NCBI GenBank assembly: GCA_002839705.1
Contig: PGYO01000001.1
Coordinates: 124,001-188,000, forward strand
Source: Methanobacteriales archaeon HGW-Methanobacteriales-1
Lineage (GTDB): Archaea; Methanobacteriota; Methanobacteria; Methanobacteriales; Methanobacteriaceae
DNA length: 64,000 nt
Direction: 5' to 3'
Shown: piece after piece, positions 10,031-19,473 of the stretch
Position numbering within the stretch: position 1 is the stretch's first letter
Layout: each line of letters begins with the position of its first letter
Position numbers and translations under genes: made by a program
Notes under the pieces: model-generated
What the model was told of the DNA's origin: nothing
The model's database searches: none
What the model saw: only the letters and a program-made list of their open reading frames with translations

Positions 10031-10172
10031 TGGCGTTGATATATGTTTAGTTGAGGGATATTCTGTTTTAATTGAAGTTAATTATGATTTAGATATTTTC
10101 ATAAATTAAATTTTATTCCAAAACAAATAAAAAACATAAATAGATGACTCATTTTCATGCTAAAATCAACGC
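10031..10172 (+). other. Long-span inverted repeat between eL14 and cbf5
   Basis: GGCGTTGAT (10031-10039) and ATCAACGCC (10164-10172) are perfect complements about 125 bases apart in an otherwise very AT-rich gap. They could close a structured RNA or form a leader stem ahead of cbf5. I found no convincing C/D or H/ACA boxes, so its nature is open. Confidence 0.35.
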
Positions 10173-10202
10173 CTATTAAGGTTATCTCTTAAGGTTATTC
10201 AA

Positions 10203-11165
10203 ATGGAAAATTTTCTTATCAAGGCCGAAAGTGAAACTAATCCTGAGTATGGATGCTGGCCTGAATCTCGTCCCATAGAAGATCATTTGCGAAAAGGAAT
10301 TATCAACCTGGACAAACCGTCTGGACCTACTTCTCATGAAATTGATTCATGGGTGCGCATAATTCTTAATGCTCAAAAGACTGGACATGGTGGGACTTTA
10401 GATCCTAAGGTTACGGGTATTCTACCTATTGGGATAGATAATGCCACTAGAGTAATACAATTATTACTCGCGGCTGGAAAAGAGTATGTCTGTCTAATGC
10501 GACTTCACAGGGAGATTGATGAGCCGCAAATTAGAGAGATATTTGATGAATTCCAAGGTAAAATTTTCCAAACTCCTCCCTTAAAATCTGCGGTTAAGCG
10601 AGAATTAAGGGTTAGAACTGTTTATTATGCAGATATTCTTGAAATTGATGGTCAACATGTTCTTTTTAAAATTGGATGTGAAGCTGGAACTTACATACGT
10701 AAATACTGTCACGATATTGGTGAAGCCCTAGGAATAGGTGCCCACATGGCAGAATTGAGAAGAACTAGGGCAGGATCTTTTGTTGAGGATGACACACTCA
10801 CCACATTACATGATCTTACTGATGCTTATCATTACTGGAAAGAAGATAATGATGAATCTTTAATTAGAAAATGTATTTTGCCTATGGAAAAAGCAGCGGA
10901 TCATCTTCCTAAGGTTATTATTCGAGATTCAGCGGTTGATGCTATTTGTCACGGAGCTAAATTAGCTTCTGGTGGTATTTTGAGTCTTAATGCAGATATA
11001 AAAAAAGGAACTACGGTAGCAATTCAAACTCTTAAAGGAGAACTCGTAGCTTCAGGAAAAAGCTTAGAGACTGCAGAGGAAATAATAGAATCTGATACAG
11101 GCATAATGATTGATGTAAAAAAGGTTTTTATGGAACCTGAAACATATCCTAAACTATGGAAATGA
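10203..11165 (+). CDS. truB: tRNA/rRNA pseudouridine synthase Cbf5 (TruB family)
   Basis: Catalytic subunit of archaeal H/ACA ribonucleoprotein that also makes pseudouridine 55 in tRNA. The 320 residues contain the TruB core with the catalytic aspartate in GHGGTLDPKVTG, the segment CEAGTYIRKYCHDIGE, and a C-terminal PUA domain (from about residue 235). TTAAGGTTATTCAA precedes the ATG. Length and PUA domain favour Cbf5 over bacterial TruB. Confidence 0.95.
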   Translation: MENFLIKAESETNPEYGCWPESRPIEDHLRKGIINLDKPSGPTSHEIDSWVRIILNAQKTGHGGTLDPKVTGILPIGIDNATRVIQLLLAAGKEYVCLMRLHREIDEPQIREIFDEFQGKIFQTPPLKSAVKRELRVRTVYYADILEIDGQHVLFKIGCEAGTYIRKYCHDIGEALGIGAHMAELRRTRAGSFVEDDTLTTLHDLTDAYHYWKEDNDESLIRKCILPMEKAADHLPKVIIRDSAVDAICHGAKLASGGILSLNADIKKGTTVAIQTLKGELVASGKSLETAEEIIESDTGIMIDVKKVFMEPETYPKLWK

Positions 11166-11431
11166 GTAATGAATAAAATATTAATTCTCATTGATTTATC
11201 AAGAATTTTAATTGAATTTACTCAATGTTTTCTCTAAACTCCATAAAAAATAAACTATTAATCTATTTAATACTCAAATTAATTCATTAATGAAAATGCT
11301 ATTTTTCATAGCTATTTTATGAGTTAAATACCAAAAACTATAAACTATAAAAGAATGATATATTTTTTTACTAGTTATAAAACGGTTTAATGTTGTAGTA
11401 ATTATAGGTTATTTAGCCCATATTCTCACAG

Positions 11432-11518
<87 letters not shown>

Positions 11519-11530
11519 TATTGGTATATA

Positions 11531-11633
11531 GCAAGTTTTAAAGTATTTTTAAGACTTGCCCCTATGACAATATTTTGCACGTTAAATAAATTGACACATG
11601 AATAATGAAAAAAAACAGACATTAGTTAATGTC
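11531..11633 (+). promoter_or_regulatory. Two hairpins in the leader of the uS13 operon
   Basis: GCAAGTTTTAAA (11531-11542) pairs with TTTAAGACTTGC (11548-11559) with one G-U wobble, loop GTATT. A second perfect hairpin, GACATTA-GT-TAATGTC, lies at 11618-11633. They sit between tRNA-Ser and the uS13 start. They could end the tRNA transcript or serve as a ribosomal-protein-responsive leader; the sequence alone does not decide. Confidence 0.45.
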
Positions 11634-11687
11634 TTGAATTTGCACTTTCCCGTTGCGAATTCGCTCTATAATTGGAGGTTAAATAAA

Positions 11688-12143
11688 ATGGAAGACGATT
11701 TTAATCATATGGTTCGTATTGCCCGAAGAGATGTAAACGGTAATAAAACCATAGAAAATGCTTTAACTGGTATTAAAGGTGTTGGGAATGCATTATCCCG
11801 AGCAATCAGTATTGCAATGGGCTTTGACCTTGATCAAAAAATGGGATATCTTTCTGATGAAGATGTTTTAAAAATTGAGGAAGCATTAAAAGACCCTCAA
11901 AAATATGATGTCCCTGAATGGATGTTAAACCGCCGTAAAGATTACGTAACTGGTGAAACTAAACATTTAATTGAATCTGATCTTGTAATGATTCTTCGAG
12001 ATGACTTAAACAGAATGAAGAAAACTCGAAGTTACAAAGGAAGAAGACACGAAGTTGGTTTACCCGTTAGAGGACAAAGGACCAAATCTACATTCAGAAA
12101 AGGTTCTTCTGTTGGTGTAAGAAGAAGGAGAGGAAGGCAATAG
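11688..12143 (+). CDS. rps13p: Ribosomal protein uS13 (S13p)
   Basis: Small-subunit head protein. I choose ATG 11688 because TTGGAGGTT at 11672-11680 precedes it and the conserved N-terminus ([20 protein letters not shown]) starts there. The frame is open further upstream but that part has no ribosomal character. The 151 residues include the helix-two-turn-helix [14 protein letters not shown] and the basic tail GVRRRRGRQ. Confidence 0.96.
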   Translation: MEDDFNHMVRIARRDVNGNKTIENALTGIKGVGNALSRAISIAMGFDLDQKMGYLSDEDVLKIEEALKDPQKYDVPEWMLNRRKDYVTGETKHLIESDLVMILRDDLNRMKKTRSYKGRRHEVGLPVRGQRTKSTFRKGSSVGVRRRRGRQ

Positions 12144-12191
12144 ATCTATTTAAGATCATTGTCAAATAAAAACTATTAAGGAGATATGGTT

Positions 12192-12728
12192 ATGGGACAT
12201 CCACGAAAAGCAAGGAAAAAGTACGATACTCCTCCTCACCCATGGAATGCTGAAAGGATTAAGGAAGAAAATAAGTTGGCAACCAAATACGGCTTAAGAA
12301 ATAAGAAAGAAATTTGGAAAGCCGAAACTATGGTGCGTAGATACAGAAGGGATGCTAGGTACTTACTTGGTCTTTCTACTGAACACACTGAAGGGGAAAG
12401 GGAACAGCTATTAGGACACTTAATCCGATTTGGAATGTTAGGAGAAAATGCTCACCTAGACAACGTTTTGGATCTAACTGTAGAAGATGTTCTTCGAAGA
12501 AGATTACAAACTATGGTTCACCAAAAAGGTCTATCTAGAACTGCTAAAGAGGCCAGAATCTTTGTTGTCCACGGACACATTGCCTTAAATGGTAAAAAGA
12601 TTGATTCACCAAGTTATATGGTAAAAAGAGGCGAAGAAGATAATATAGGTTATTATGCTTCATCCCCAGTGGCCAAACAATTCCAAACCAAGCAAGAAAA
12701 TAAACCTGCTGAGGAAAAAAATAATTAA
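12192..12728 (+). CDS. rps4p: Ribosomal protein uS4 (S4p)
   Basis: Small-subunit assembly and accuracy protein, 178 residues, with the S4 RNA-binding domain ([20 protein letters not shown]). AAGGAG at 12178-12183 is only two bases from ATG 12186 but eight from ATG 12192, and the family starts [14 protein letters not shown], so I use 12192. Confidence 0.96.
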   Translation: MGHPRKARKKYDTPPHPWNAERIKEENKLATKYGLRNKKEIWKAETMVRRYRRDARYLLGLSTEHTEGEREQLLGHLIRFGMLGENAHLDNVLDLTVEDVLRRRLQTMVHQKGLSRTAKEARIFVVHGHIALNGKKIDSPSYMVKRGEEDNIGYYASSPVAKQFQTKQENKPAEEKNN

Positions 12729-12739
12729 GAGGCGTTATA

Positions 12740-13132
12740 ATGGCTGAAAAAGAAAAATGGGGTATTGCTAATATTTACTCATCATTTAACAATACAATAA
12801 TAACCATTACTGATGTTACTGGAGCCGAGACCATTACTCAATGGTCTGGTGGAAAAGTTGTAAGAGCTGACAGACAGGAATCATCTCCTTTCGCTGCTAT
12901 GGAAGCTGCCACAAGAGCTGCTGACGATGCTAAAGAAAAAGGAATTGTAGGACTGCACATTAAAGTACGTGCTCCAGGTGGAAACGGTCCTAGAACTCCA
13001 GGACCTGGTGCTCAAGCTACTATACGGGCTTTAGCCAGAGCAGGAATACGAATAGGTAAAATTGAAGATGTAACTCCCATACCTCACGATGGTACCGGAA
13101 GGCCTGGAGGTAAGAGAGGAAGAAGGGTCTAA
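12740..13132 (+). CDS. rps11p: Ribosomal protein uS11 (S11p)
   Basis: Small-subunit platform protein, 130 residues, with conserved segments [19 protein letters not shown] and [26 protein letters not shown] at 12729-12734 precedes the ATG. The Rpo3 start follows one base after its stop. Confidence 0.97.
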   Translation: MAEKEKWGIANIYSSFNNTIITITDVTGAETITQWSGGKVVRADRQESSPFAAMEAATRAADDAKEKGIVGLHIKVRAPGGNGPRTPGPGAQATIRALARAGIRIGKIEDVTPIPHDGTGRPGGKRGRRV

Positions 13133-13133
13133 T

Positions 13134-13925
13134 ATGGAGATTGAAGTCAAAAAGAAGAATGAGAATGAACTCGTTTTCACGATCAGCGGTGCGGATTTGT
13201 CTTTTGTCAATGCTATTCGTAGAGTATGCATGATGGAAGTTCCTAAAATGGCAATTGACGACGTACACATTATTAAAAATGACTCTGCCATGTTCGACGA
13301 GGTTCTAGCCCATAGATTAGGATTGTTACCTATGGTATCTGATTCTGAATCTATTGAAGGTCTGGTATTACCTGAAGAATGTGACTGTGAGGATTACTGC
13401 TCTAAGTGCAGTGTTTCTCTGGTTCTAAAGAAAAAAGGACCTGGAGTTGTTTATTCCAAAGACTTATCTTCAGAAGACTCAAGAATAAAACCAGTTTATG
13501 ATACTATACCTCTTCTGAAACTCAAAGACGATGATGAAGTTGAATTAGAAGCAACTGCCCAATTAGGGATTGGAATGGAACATGCTAAATGGGAACCAAC
13601 CACTGCTTGTGCCTATAAATTCTATCCTCAAATAACTATTGGTGAGGGTTGTGAGGGATGTCAAAAATGTGCCGATGTCTGCCCTAGAGGAGTTCTTGAA
13701 TTCGATGAAAAGGCTAAAGAAGTCAAAGTAGTTGATTTAGAAAACTGTTCCATGTGTAAAAGTTGTTTCAGAGCATGTGAAGCTCGAAGAATAAATATCG
13801 GGTTTGATGACCAGAAATTCATTTTCACGATCGAAACTGACGGTTCAACACCTCCGGAAGAGGTTTTAATCAAAGCTTGTGACGTTTTATCAGAAAAAGC
13901 GGACAAGATTATTGATATTTTGTGA
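13134..13925 (+). CDS. rpo3: RNA polymerase subunit Rpo3 (D) with two 4Fe-4S motifs
   Basis: Assembly platform subunit of archaeal RNA polymerase (bacterial alpha homologue), 263 residues. The start ATG 13134 follows the uS11 stop, with AAGAGAGGAAGAAGG as the upstream purine stretch. A ferredoxin-like insertion (about residues 168-225) has two complete four-cysteine sets: [11 protein letters not shown] and [11 protein letters not shown]. Two clusters are known in methanogen Rpo3, for example Methanosarcina, whereas many archaea keep one or none. Cluster occupancy is inferred from the cysteines. Confidence 0.96.
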   Translation: MEIEVKKKNENELVFTISGADLSFVNAIRRVCMMEVPKMAIDDVHIIKNDSAMFDEVLAHRLGLLPMVSDSESIEGLVLPEECDCEDYCSKCSVSLVLKKKGPGVVYSKDLSSEDSRIKPVYDTIPLLKLKDDDEVELEATAQLGIGMEHAKWEPTTACAYKFYPQITIGEGCEGCQKCADVCPRGVLEFDEKAKEVKVVDLENCSMCKSCFRACEARRINIGFDDQKFIFTIETDGSTPPEEVLIKACDVLSEKADKIIDIL

Positions 13926-13938
13926 AGGAGGCTAATCA

Positions 13939-14304
13939 ATGGTAAGAAAAATTATCAAGACTAACCCTAACATTACTGAACTTATTAGGAATCTTAAGAA
14001 AAAATCCAACTCAGAAGAAGCAGCTATCTGGAAAGATGTTGCAAAAAGGCTGGGAAGATCTACTCGTAGAAAAGCTCAAGTTAACTTATCTACTATAAAT
14101 AGACATTCCAGTGATGATGAAACAGTTTTAGTACCTGGAAAAGTTTTAGGAAGTGGAGATCTTAACCACAAAGTACAAGTGGTAGCTCTAGGCTTCTCTA
14201 AATCAGCCCAAGAAAAAATTGAAAGTGCAGGTGGAGAGTGCCTTGATATTGGTACCGCTATGGAACAAAATCCTAAAGGTAGCAACATCAGAATCTTAGA
14301 ATAA
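13939..14304 (+). CDS. rpl18e: Ribosomal protein eL18 (L18e)
   Basis: Archaeal/eukaryotic large-subunit protein, 121 residues, related to uL15. GAAGGAGG (13924-13931) precedes the ATG. Its place after Rpo3 and before uL13 is the archaeal standard. Confidence 0.96.
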   Translation: MVRKIIKTNPNITELIRNLKKKSNSEEAAIWKDVAKRLGRSTRRKAQVNLSTINRHSSDDETVLVPGKVLGSGDLNHKVQVVALGFSKSAQEKIESAGGECLDIGTAMEQNPKGSNIRILE

Positions 14305-14321
14305 AATAACGTGGTGTTTTT

Positions 14322-14744
14322 ATGATTATCGACGGAGACGGACACATCTTGGGAAGACTTGCCAGTGTGGTAAGTAAAAAACTTCTCGATGGAGAAAATG
14401 TGGTAGTGCTCAATGCAGAGAAGATAATTATCACTGGATCAACGGATTGGGCTTACGCCAGATACAAACAAAGACTCGACAGGGCTAGTATCTCTAACCC
14501 TAGGAGAATGGGTCCTAAATATCCTAGAAGACCAGATGATATATTCAGAAGAACTGTAAGAGGAATGATACCTTACCGGAAAACTTCAGGTAGAGCAGCT
14601 TACAAAAACCTTAAGGCTTTTGTTGGTGTTCCTCGTGAATTTTTGGAAGTAGAGGCTTCTAAAGTTCCTGAAGCTCAAGCAAGGGATATTAAGAAAAATA
14701 CAGATCTTGGAGAAATTTCTAAGCTTTTAGGAGCTAAATTTTAA
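14322..14744 (+). CDS. rpl13p: Ribosomal protein uL13 (L13p)
   Basis: Early-assembly large-subunit protein, 140 residues, starting [20 protein letters not shown] and containing [26 protein letters not shown] at 14311-14316 precedes the ATG. Confidence 0.97.
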   Translation: MIIDGDGHILGRLASVVSKKLLDGENVVVLNAEKIIITGSTDWAYARYKQRLDRASISNPRRMGPKYPRRPDDIFRRTVRGMIPYRKTSGRAAYKNLKAFVGVPREFLEVEASKVPEAQARDIKKNTDLGEISKLLGAKF

Positions 14745-14777
14745 TCTAAAGATTATATTTAATTAGGATGTGTAACG

Positions 14778-15179
14778 ATGAAGAAAGTTGTTCATACAAG
14801 TGGAAAAAGGAAAACTGCCATTGCTAGAGGCACATTCCACGAGGGAAAAGGAAGGATTCGGATAAATAAATGTCCTGTAGAACTCTACGATCCAGAACTT
14901 GCCCGCCAGAAAATTGCTGAACCAATAACCTTAGCTGGTGATGTCATTAATGATGTTGACATTGATGTTAAAGTCATTGGTGGAGGAGTTATGGGTCAAG
15001 CTGAAGCGGCCCGTATGGTTATTGCTAAAGGCCTGGTCCAGTGGACCAATGATATGGATCTCAAAGAAAAGTTCGTCCAGTACGATAGAACTATGCTCGT
15101 AGGAGACCCTAGACGTTCTGAACCTAAGAAATATGGTGGAAGAGGCGCTCGAGCACGAAGACAGAAGAGTTATCGATAA
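14778..15179 (+). CDS. rps9p: Ribosomal protein uS9 (S9p)
   Basis: Small-subunit protein whose basic tail reaches the P-site tRNA. The 133 residues end in [17 protein letters not shown], the invariant C-terminus. The opening [16 protein letters not shown] is also typical. A poly-T stretch just after the stop (15189-15196) may end some transcripts. Confidence 0.97.
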   Translation: MKKVVHTSGKRKTAIARGTFHEGKGRIRINKCPVELYDPELARQKIAEPITLAGDVINDVDIDVKVIGGGVMGQAEAARMVIAKGLVQWTNDMDLKEKFVQYDRTMLVGDPRRSEPKKYGGRGARARRQKSYR

Positions 15180-15270
15180 ATTCGATAATTTTTTTTCATA
15201 TTTTTTATCCATACAAATTTATATTAATTCGTATTAAAAATATAATAAAAAAAAAGATTGATGATTTGTT

Positions 15271-15438
15271 ATGATCCCAATACGATGTATAAGCTGTGGT
15301 AAAGCAGTTTCAGCATATTTTGATGAATATCAAAATAGGACCGCCGAAGGTGAAGATCCTAAAGTGGTTTTAGATGATCTGGGACTTTCCAGATACTGTT
15401 GTAGAAGAATGTTAATTGCCCATGTTGAGACCTGGTAA
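15271..15438 (+). CDS. rpo10: RNA polymerase subunit Rpo10 (N)
   Basis: Small zinc-binding subunit of archaeal RNA polymerase (eukaryotic Rpb10 homologue), 55 residues. The zinc ligands are C6 and C9 in RCISCGK and the adjacent pair in YCCRRM. It lies between uS9 and tRNA-Pro; the tRNA begins only three bases after its stop, so the tRNA must be released from or transcribed within this gene. Confidence 0.95.
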   Translation: MIPIRCISCGKAVSAYFDEYQNRTAEGEDPKVVLDDLGLSRYCCRRMLIAHVETW

Positions 15439-15476
15439 AAGGGGACCGTAGGGTAGCTTGGTCCATCCTCCCAGCC

Positions 15477-15602
15477 ATTGAACAATTTAAAGTTATGTAT
15501 TAAGCATAATTGGTCTATTATTTGCCAATTATAATGAGTTATTCCAGATAATTTAAGAAATTTTAATATTTATCGGGATTAATATAATTCTTTCAACTGG
15601 AA
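15477..15602 (+). other. tRNA-Pro intron 1 (126 bases, between tRNA positions 32 and 33)
   Basis: Its flanks form a complete bulge-helix-bulge: outer helix ATCCTC (15465-15470) with GGGGAT (15604-15609), central helix CCAG (15471-15474) with CTGG (15597-15600), bulges CCA and AAC, each cut after the second base. The outer helix uses bases that later become the anticodon and part of intron 2, so this fold exists only in the unspliced precursor. The intron interior is AT-rich with no clear guide-RNA boxes. Confidence 0.88.
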
Positions 15603-15607
15603 CGGGG

Positions 15608-15653
<46 letters not shown>

Positions 15654-15892
15654 TCCCATCATTTTAACTTCAGTTATTCTTGTTAAGGAATATAATATAA
15701 AATATTATAAAATTCTTGATAAGTTTAATAACTCGAAAGTTTAATAATATTATATCTCAACTCAGATGCAAGAATTATATTTTTTAATCAAGTGATTCAA
15801 CATTACAGATTTAAATTTATTGATTCCTGCTGAATTTACGAATTCAAAAAGAATTCAAAGAATCACCTTAATGATCTTGGAGGAGAGATTTA

Positions 15893-16066
15893 ATGGTATC
15901 AAGTAAATTAACCCGATTTGAAAAAGCTAGAATTATAGGTGCAAGAGCTCTTCAGCTTTCTATGGGAGCAAAACCTTTAGTTAAGGTACCTGACTCTCTG
16001 GACCCTATAGACATAGCTACTTTAGAACTTAAAAAGAAAGTTATCCCTTTAGATATAAGAAAATAA
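15893..16066 (+). CDS. rpo6: RNA polymerase subunit Rpo6 (K)
   Basis: 57-residue archaeal RNA polymerase subunit (bacterial omega / eukaryotic Rpb6 homologue). The conserved core [20 protein letters not shown] is present. TTGGAGGAGAG precedes ATG 15893. It follows tRNA-Pro and precedes enolase, the order I expect for Methanobacteriales. Confidence 0.95.
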   Translation: MVSSKLTRFEKARIIGARALQLSMGAKPLVKVPDSLDPIDIATLELKKKVIPLDIRK

Positions 16067-16106
16067 CCACTAATTAAACCACTATTTTTTCATAAGAGGT
16101 GTTTTT

Positions 16107-17357
16107 GTGGATAGCGTTATTGAAGACGTCCGTGTACGTAAAATTTTAGATAGTAGAGGAAACCCTACTCTAGAAGTGGATGTCATAACATGGAATGGTT
16201 TTGGCCGTGCCGCTGCACCCAGCGGTGCCAGTACTGGTTCCAGAGAAGTTGTGGCCTTCCCTGAAGGTGGGGTAGACAAAATAATCGGTGAAGTAGAAGA
16301 TGTAATATCTTCTGAATTGATTGGAATGGATGCCGAAGACCTGCAAGATATCGATATGGTCTTAAAAGAAATTGATGGAACTGAAAATCTTTCCTCAATT
16401 GGTGGTAATACCACTGTGGCTGTTTCCATGGCCGTGGCCAAGGCAGCTGCTGCATCATATAATATGCCCCTATATAAGTTTTTAGGAGGCAATATGAAAA
16501 CTGAAATTCCATATCCTTTAGGTAATATGATTAATGGGGGAGCGCATGCTGGTAAACACGCTCCAGATATTCAGGAATTTTTAATTGTTCCTGTAGGTGC
16601 CAGCAACATTACTGAAGCAGTATTTGCAAATTCTAATGTTCACAAAAGATTAAAAGAGCTTATTCAAGTCAAAGATAAATTTTTCACTGGTGGAAAAGGT
16701 GATGAAGGTGGATGGGCCCCTAATATTTCAAATGACGATGCCTTAGAAATGCAGGCTAAAGCCTGTGAAGAAGTCGGAGATGAAATGGGAATTAAAATAA
16801 GGCCTTCTCTGGACATGGCAGCTAGTGAAATGTGGGATACTTCCCAGGAAAAATATATCTACGGCCAAGAGAACATTGCTCGAGATACTGGAGAGCAAAT
16901 TGAATTTGTAAAAGAAATTATTGAAACTTACCATATGTTATATGTGGAAGATCCACTGGATGAAGCTGACTTTGCTGGATTCTCAGAATTGACAGCTAAA
17001 ATAGGAGATAAATGCCTTATTTGTGGTGATGACCTTTTTGTAACTAACAAGAATATATTACAGGAAGGAATTGATCAGAAGTCTGGAAATTCTATTATAA
17101 TTAAACCTAATCAGATTGGAACTCTCACTGACACTTATGAAACTGTTAAATTAGCTAAAGAGAATCAATACGTTCCTGTAGTATCGCACCGTTCTGGTGA
17201 AACTACTGATGAAACTATTGCCCATCTAGCTGTTGCTTTCTCAGCTCCTTTAATAAAAACTGGAGCTTTAGGTGGAGAAAGAATAGCTAAACTAAATGAA
17301 CTTATACGTATTGAAGAAGAGCTTTCCAATCCTTCAATGGCTATTTTGGATAAATAA
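16107..17357 (+). CDS. eno: Enolase
   Basis: Interconverts 2-phosphoglycerate and phosphoenolpyruvate in glycolysis/gluconeogenesis. The 416-residue product carries [16 protein letters not shown], the metal and catalytic region around VEDPLDEAD, the lysine in IIKPNQIGT, and [15 protein letters not shown]. The start is GTG 16107 after AAGAGGTG (16095-16102). The neighbouring ribosomal and polymerase genes are its usual partners in archaea. Confidence 0.97.
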   Translation: MDSVIEDVRVRKILDSRGNPTLEVDVITWNGFGRAAAPSGASTGSREVVAFPEGGVDKIIGEVEDVISSELIGMDAEDLQDIDMVLKEIDGTENLSSIGGNTTVAVSMAVAKAAAASYNMPLYKFLGGNMKTEIPYPLGNMINGGAHAGKHAPDIQEFLIVPVGASNITEAVFANSNVHKRLKELIQVKDKFFTGGKGDEGGWAPNISNDDALEMQAKACEEVGDEMGIKIRPSLDMAASEMWDTSQEKYIYGQENIARDTGEQIEFVKEIIETYHMLYVEDPLDEADFAGFSELTAKIGDKCLICGDDLFVTNKNILQEGIDQKSGNSIIIKPNQIGTLTDTYETVKLAKENQYVPVVSHRSGETTDETIAHLAVAFSAPLIKTGALGGERIAKLNELIRIEEELSNPSMAILDK

Positions 17358-17700
17358 GTTTTGACTTAATTGGTCAATTGAATAATTAAATCATTAATTA
17401 TTCATTATTTTTATTTATCAAACTAAAAAACCCATGATTTTTCAAATTATATGGTCTATTGAAGTTATTACAATCATAGTTCAGTTTATTTGAACTTTAA
17501 GAATATTAAAACGGTAATCTTATAGATTATCCTAACTGTATATAATCAAAGTAAACTGAATAGGAATATTTAATACTGATGATTTTATAAAGTTGACGAG
17601 TTTAATCTATTAAATTGTTGAAAAAATGCATCATGTTAATCTATCTATAATGTTAGAATTACAGAGCTATTATTAAAAATTTTAAAAATGAGGTGATATT
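17358..17700 (+). other. 343-base gap with nested inverted repeats before uS2
   Basis: No gene seen. TTCAGTTTA (17480-17488) pairs with TAAACTGAA (17552-17560), and inside it GGTAATC (17513-17519) pairs with GATTATCC (17525-17532) with one bulge. A leader structure or small RNA for the uS2 transcript is possible. The rest is plain AT-rich DNA that should hold the uS2 promoter. Confidence 0.4.
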
Positions 17701-18297
17701 TTGTCAGAACTATTAATCCCACTGGACAAGTACTTAGCAGCAGGTTTACACATTGGAACTCAACAGAAAACTGGAGATATGGAAAGATACATCTATCGAG
17801 TAAGATCTGATGGTTTGTATGTTTTGGATGTTCGCAAAACCAATGATAGGATCATTGAAGCATCAAAATTCTTAGCCAAATACGACGTTGATGATATATT
17901 AGTTGTATCTACCCGACAATACGGACAAGCTCCTGTAAAAAAATTCGGGCAAGTTACCAGTGCTAAAACTATACCTGGACGTTTCATACCTGGAACTTTA
18001 ACCAATCCTAATTATGCTAAATTCATAGAACCAAAAGTACTGGTTGTAACTGATCCTAGATCTGACTCTCAGGCCATTATTGAAGCTAAACAAATAGGAA
18101 TTCCTGTTGTTGGTCTATGTGATACTGAGAACTTACTAGGTAATGTTGACTTTGCTCTTCCTGTTAACAACAAAGGTAGAAAGGCTATTGCTCTTGTTTA
18201 CTGGTTACTGGCCAGACAATTATTAAGGCAAAAAGGCATAATTAAAGAAGATGAAGACTTAGATATTCCAGCTACTGAATTTGAGCTGAAAATCTAA
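17701..18297 (+). CDS. rps2p: Ribosomal protein uS2 (S2p)
   Basis: Small-subunit protein, 198 residues, the compact archaeal form. TTG 17701 is the start ([20 protein letters not shown]), with GAGGTGAT at 17691-17698 as a strong binding site. Conserved segments [11 protein letters not shown] and [11 protein letters not shown](I)EA are visible. Confidence 0.96.
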   Translation: MSELLIPLDKYLAAGLHIGTQQKTGDMERYIYRVRSDGLYVLDVRKTNDRIIEASKFLAKYDVDDILVVSTRQYGQAPVKKFGQVTSAKTIPGRFIPGTLTNPNYAKFIEPKVLVVTDPRSDSQAIIEAKQIGIPVVGLCDTENLLGNVDFALPVNNKGRKAIALVYWLLARQLLRQKGIIKEDEDLDIPATEFELKI

Positions 18298-18449
18298 TAA
18301 CTTAAATTTTTTAATTAAATTGTATCAAATAAATATTCATAAATTAAAATTCAATAATTGAATATATTGTAATTTAATTATTGAATTGATTTATTAAAGA
18401 TTATTAAACATTAAAATATTATAAAAAGATTAAAATCGGCAGTGATTTT

Positions 18450-19289
18450 ATGATAAGGAAACCTGCAGTGGCAGGAATTTTCTATGAAGATGATCCGGAA
18501 TCTCTAAAAAAGAGAATTGAATGGTGTTTTAAACATAGTTTAGGTCCTGGACAAATTCCTGAAGAGGGCAAAAATCGCGAAATAAAAGGTGTTGTTGCGC
18601 CCCATGCAGGATTTATTTATTCTGGACCTGTTGCTGCCCATTCTTATTCTGAGATTGTAAAAGACGGCTTTCCAGAAACTTTTATTATATTATGTCCTAA
18701 CCATACTGGAATTGGTTATGGGGTTTCTGTTGCAAAGGAAGGAGTTTGGAGTACTCCCTTAGGCGATGTTGAAATAGACATGGAATTTGCCAATGAATTA
18801 TTGAACGATTCCGGCATTATTGATTCTGATTTAACCGCACACTCTCAAGAACACAGCTGCGAAGTTCATATTCCTTTTTTACAATATTTCCAAAAGGAAT
18901 TTAAAATTGTGCCTATATCTATATGGATGCAGGATTTGGAAACTTCCCATGAAATTGCTAGGGCTTTAATAAATGCAATACAGAAACTTGAAAGAGATGT
19001 AGTTATCATTGCCAGCACGGACTTTACTCATTATGAAACTCAGGAAGTAGCTTCTAGAAATGACCATTATGTTTTGGAATCAATTGAAAAAATGGACGAA
19101 AAACAGATGATGGATAGAATTTCTAAACTTAATGTTACTATGTGTGGCTATGGCCCCGTAGCAACCACAATTTTAGTTTCTAAGATGCTAAATGCCTCTT
19201 GTGGAAAACTATTGAAATATGCTACTAGTGGTGATATCACTGGTGATTTTTCGTCTGTAGTGGGATATGCTTCAGCTGTTTTTAAGTAG
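18450..19289 (+). CDS. MEMO1-family protein (AmmeMemoRadiSam system protein B)
   Basis: 279 residues of the MEMO family, related to class III extradiol dioxygenases. PHAGFIYSGPVAAHSY (near residue 51), the central EHSCEVHIPFL and STDFTHYE carry the conserved histidines of the putative metal site. The function in archaea is not established; in many genomes the family travels with an AMMECR1 protein and a radical SAM enzyme, but neither is adjacent here. It stands alone between uS2 and the mevalonate kinase. Confidence 0.9.
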   Translation: MIRKPAVAGIFYEDDPESLKKRIEWCFKHSLGPGQIPEEGKNREIKGVVAPHAGFIYSGPVAAHSYSEIVKDGFPETFIILCPNHTGIGYGVSVAKEGVWSTPLGDVEIDMEFANELLNDSGIIDSDLTAHSQEHSCEVHIPFLQYFQKEFKIVPISIWMQDLETSHEIARALINAIQKLERDVVIIASTDFTHYETQEVASRNDHYVLESIEKMDEKQMMDRISKLNVTMCGYGPVATTILVSKMLNASCGKLLKYATSGDITGDFSSVVGYASAVFK

Positions 19290-19473
19290 TAACAATTCAT
19301 TAGCGAATGGATTCAATTACTATTTAAAGCACTAATATTGGAATTAGGATATTTTGTTTAATCTAATGCCGTAAAATATGCTATAATAATGCTACAATTT
19401 ACTAAATCTTTTTTAAACAGTGATACAATATTTACATATACAATTTATTTATATAGATATCTTATCGATTTAT

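Noticed and set aside
11598-11687. N-terminal extension of uS13
   Set aside because: The frame is open, but a strong TTGGAGGTT site and the family start are at 11688. The extension has no ribosomal-protein character and contains the leader palindrome.
13089-13133. Longer N-terminus for Rpo3 inside uS11
   Set aside because: Overlaps the conserved uS11 end; Rpo3 homology and the ATG after the uS11 stop place the start at 13134.
15560-15595. TCGGG in intron 1 as the tRNA-Pro anticodon (CGG)
   Set aside because: It fits a U33-CGG-G pattern, but the flanking sequence forms no bulge-helix-bulge, whereas the CGGGG exon fits two complete motifs.
19420-19473. Longer mevalonate kinase start
   Set aside because: The extra 18 codons encode an unrelated hydrophobic string; GHMP-kinase homology begins at ATG 19474.
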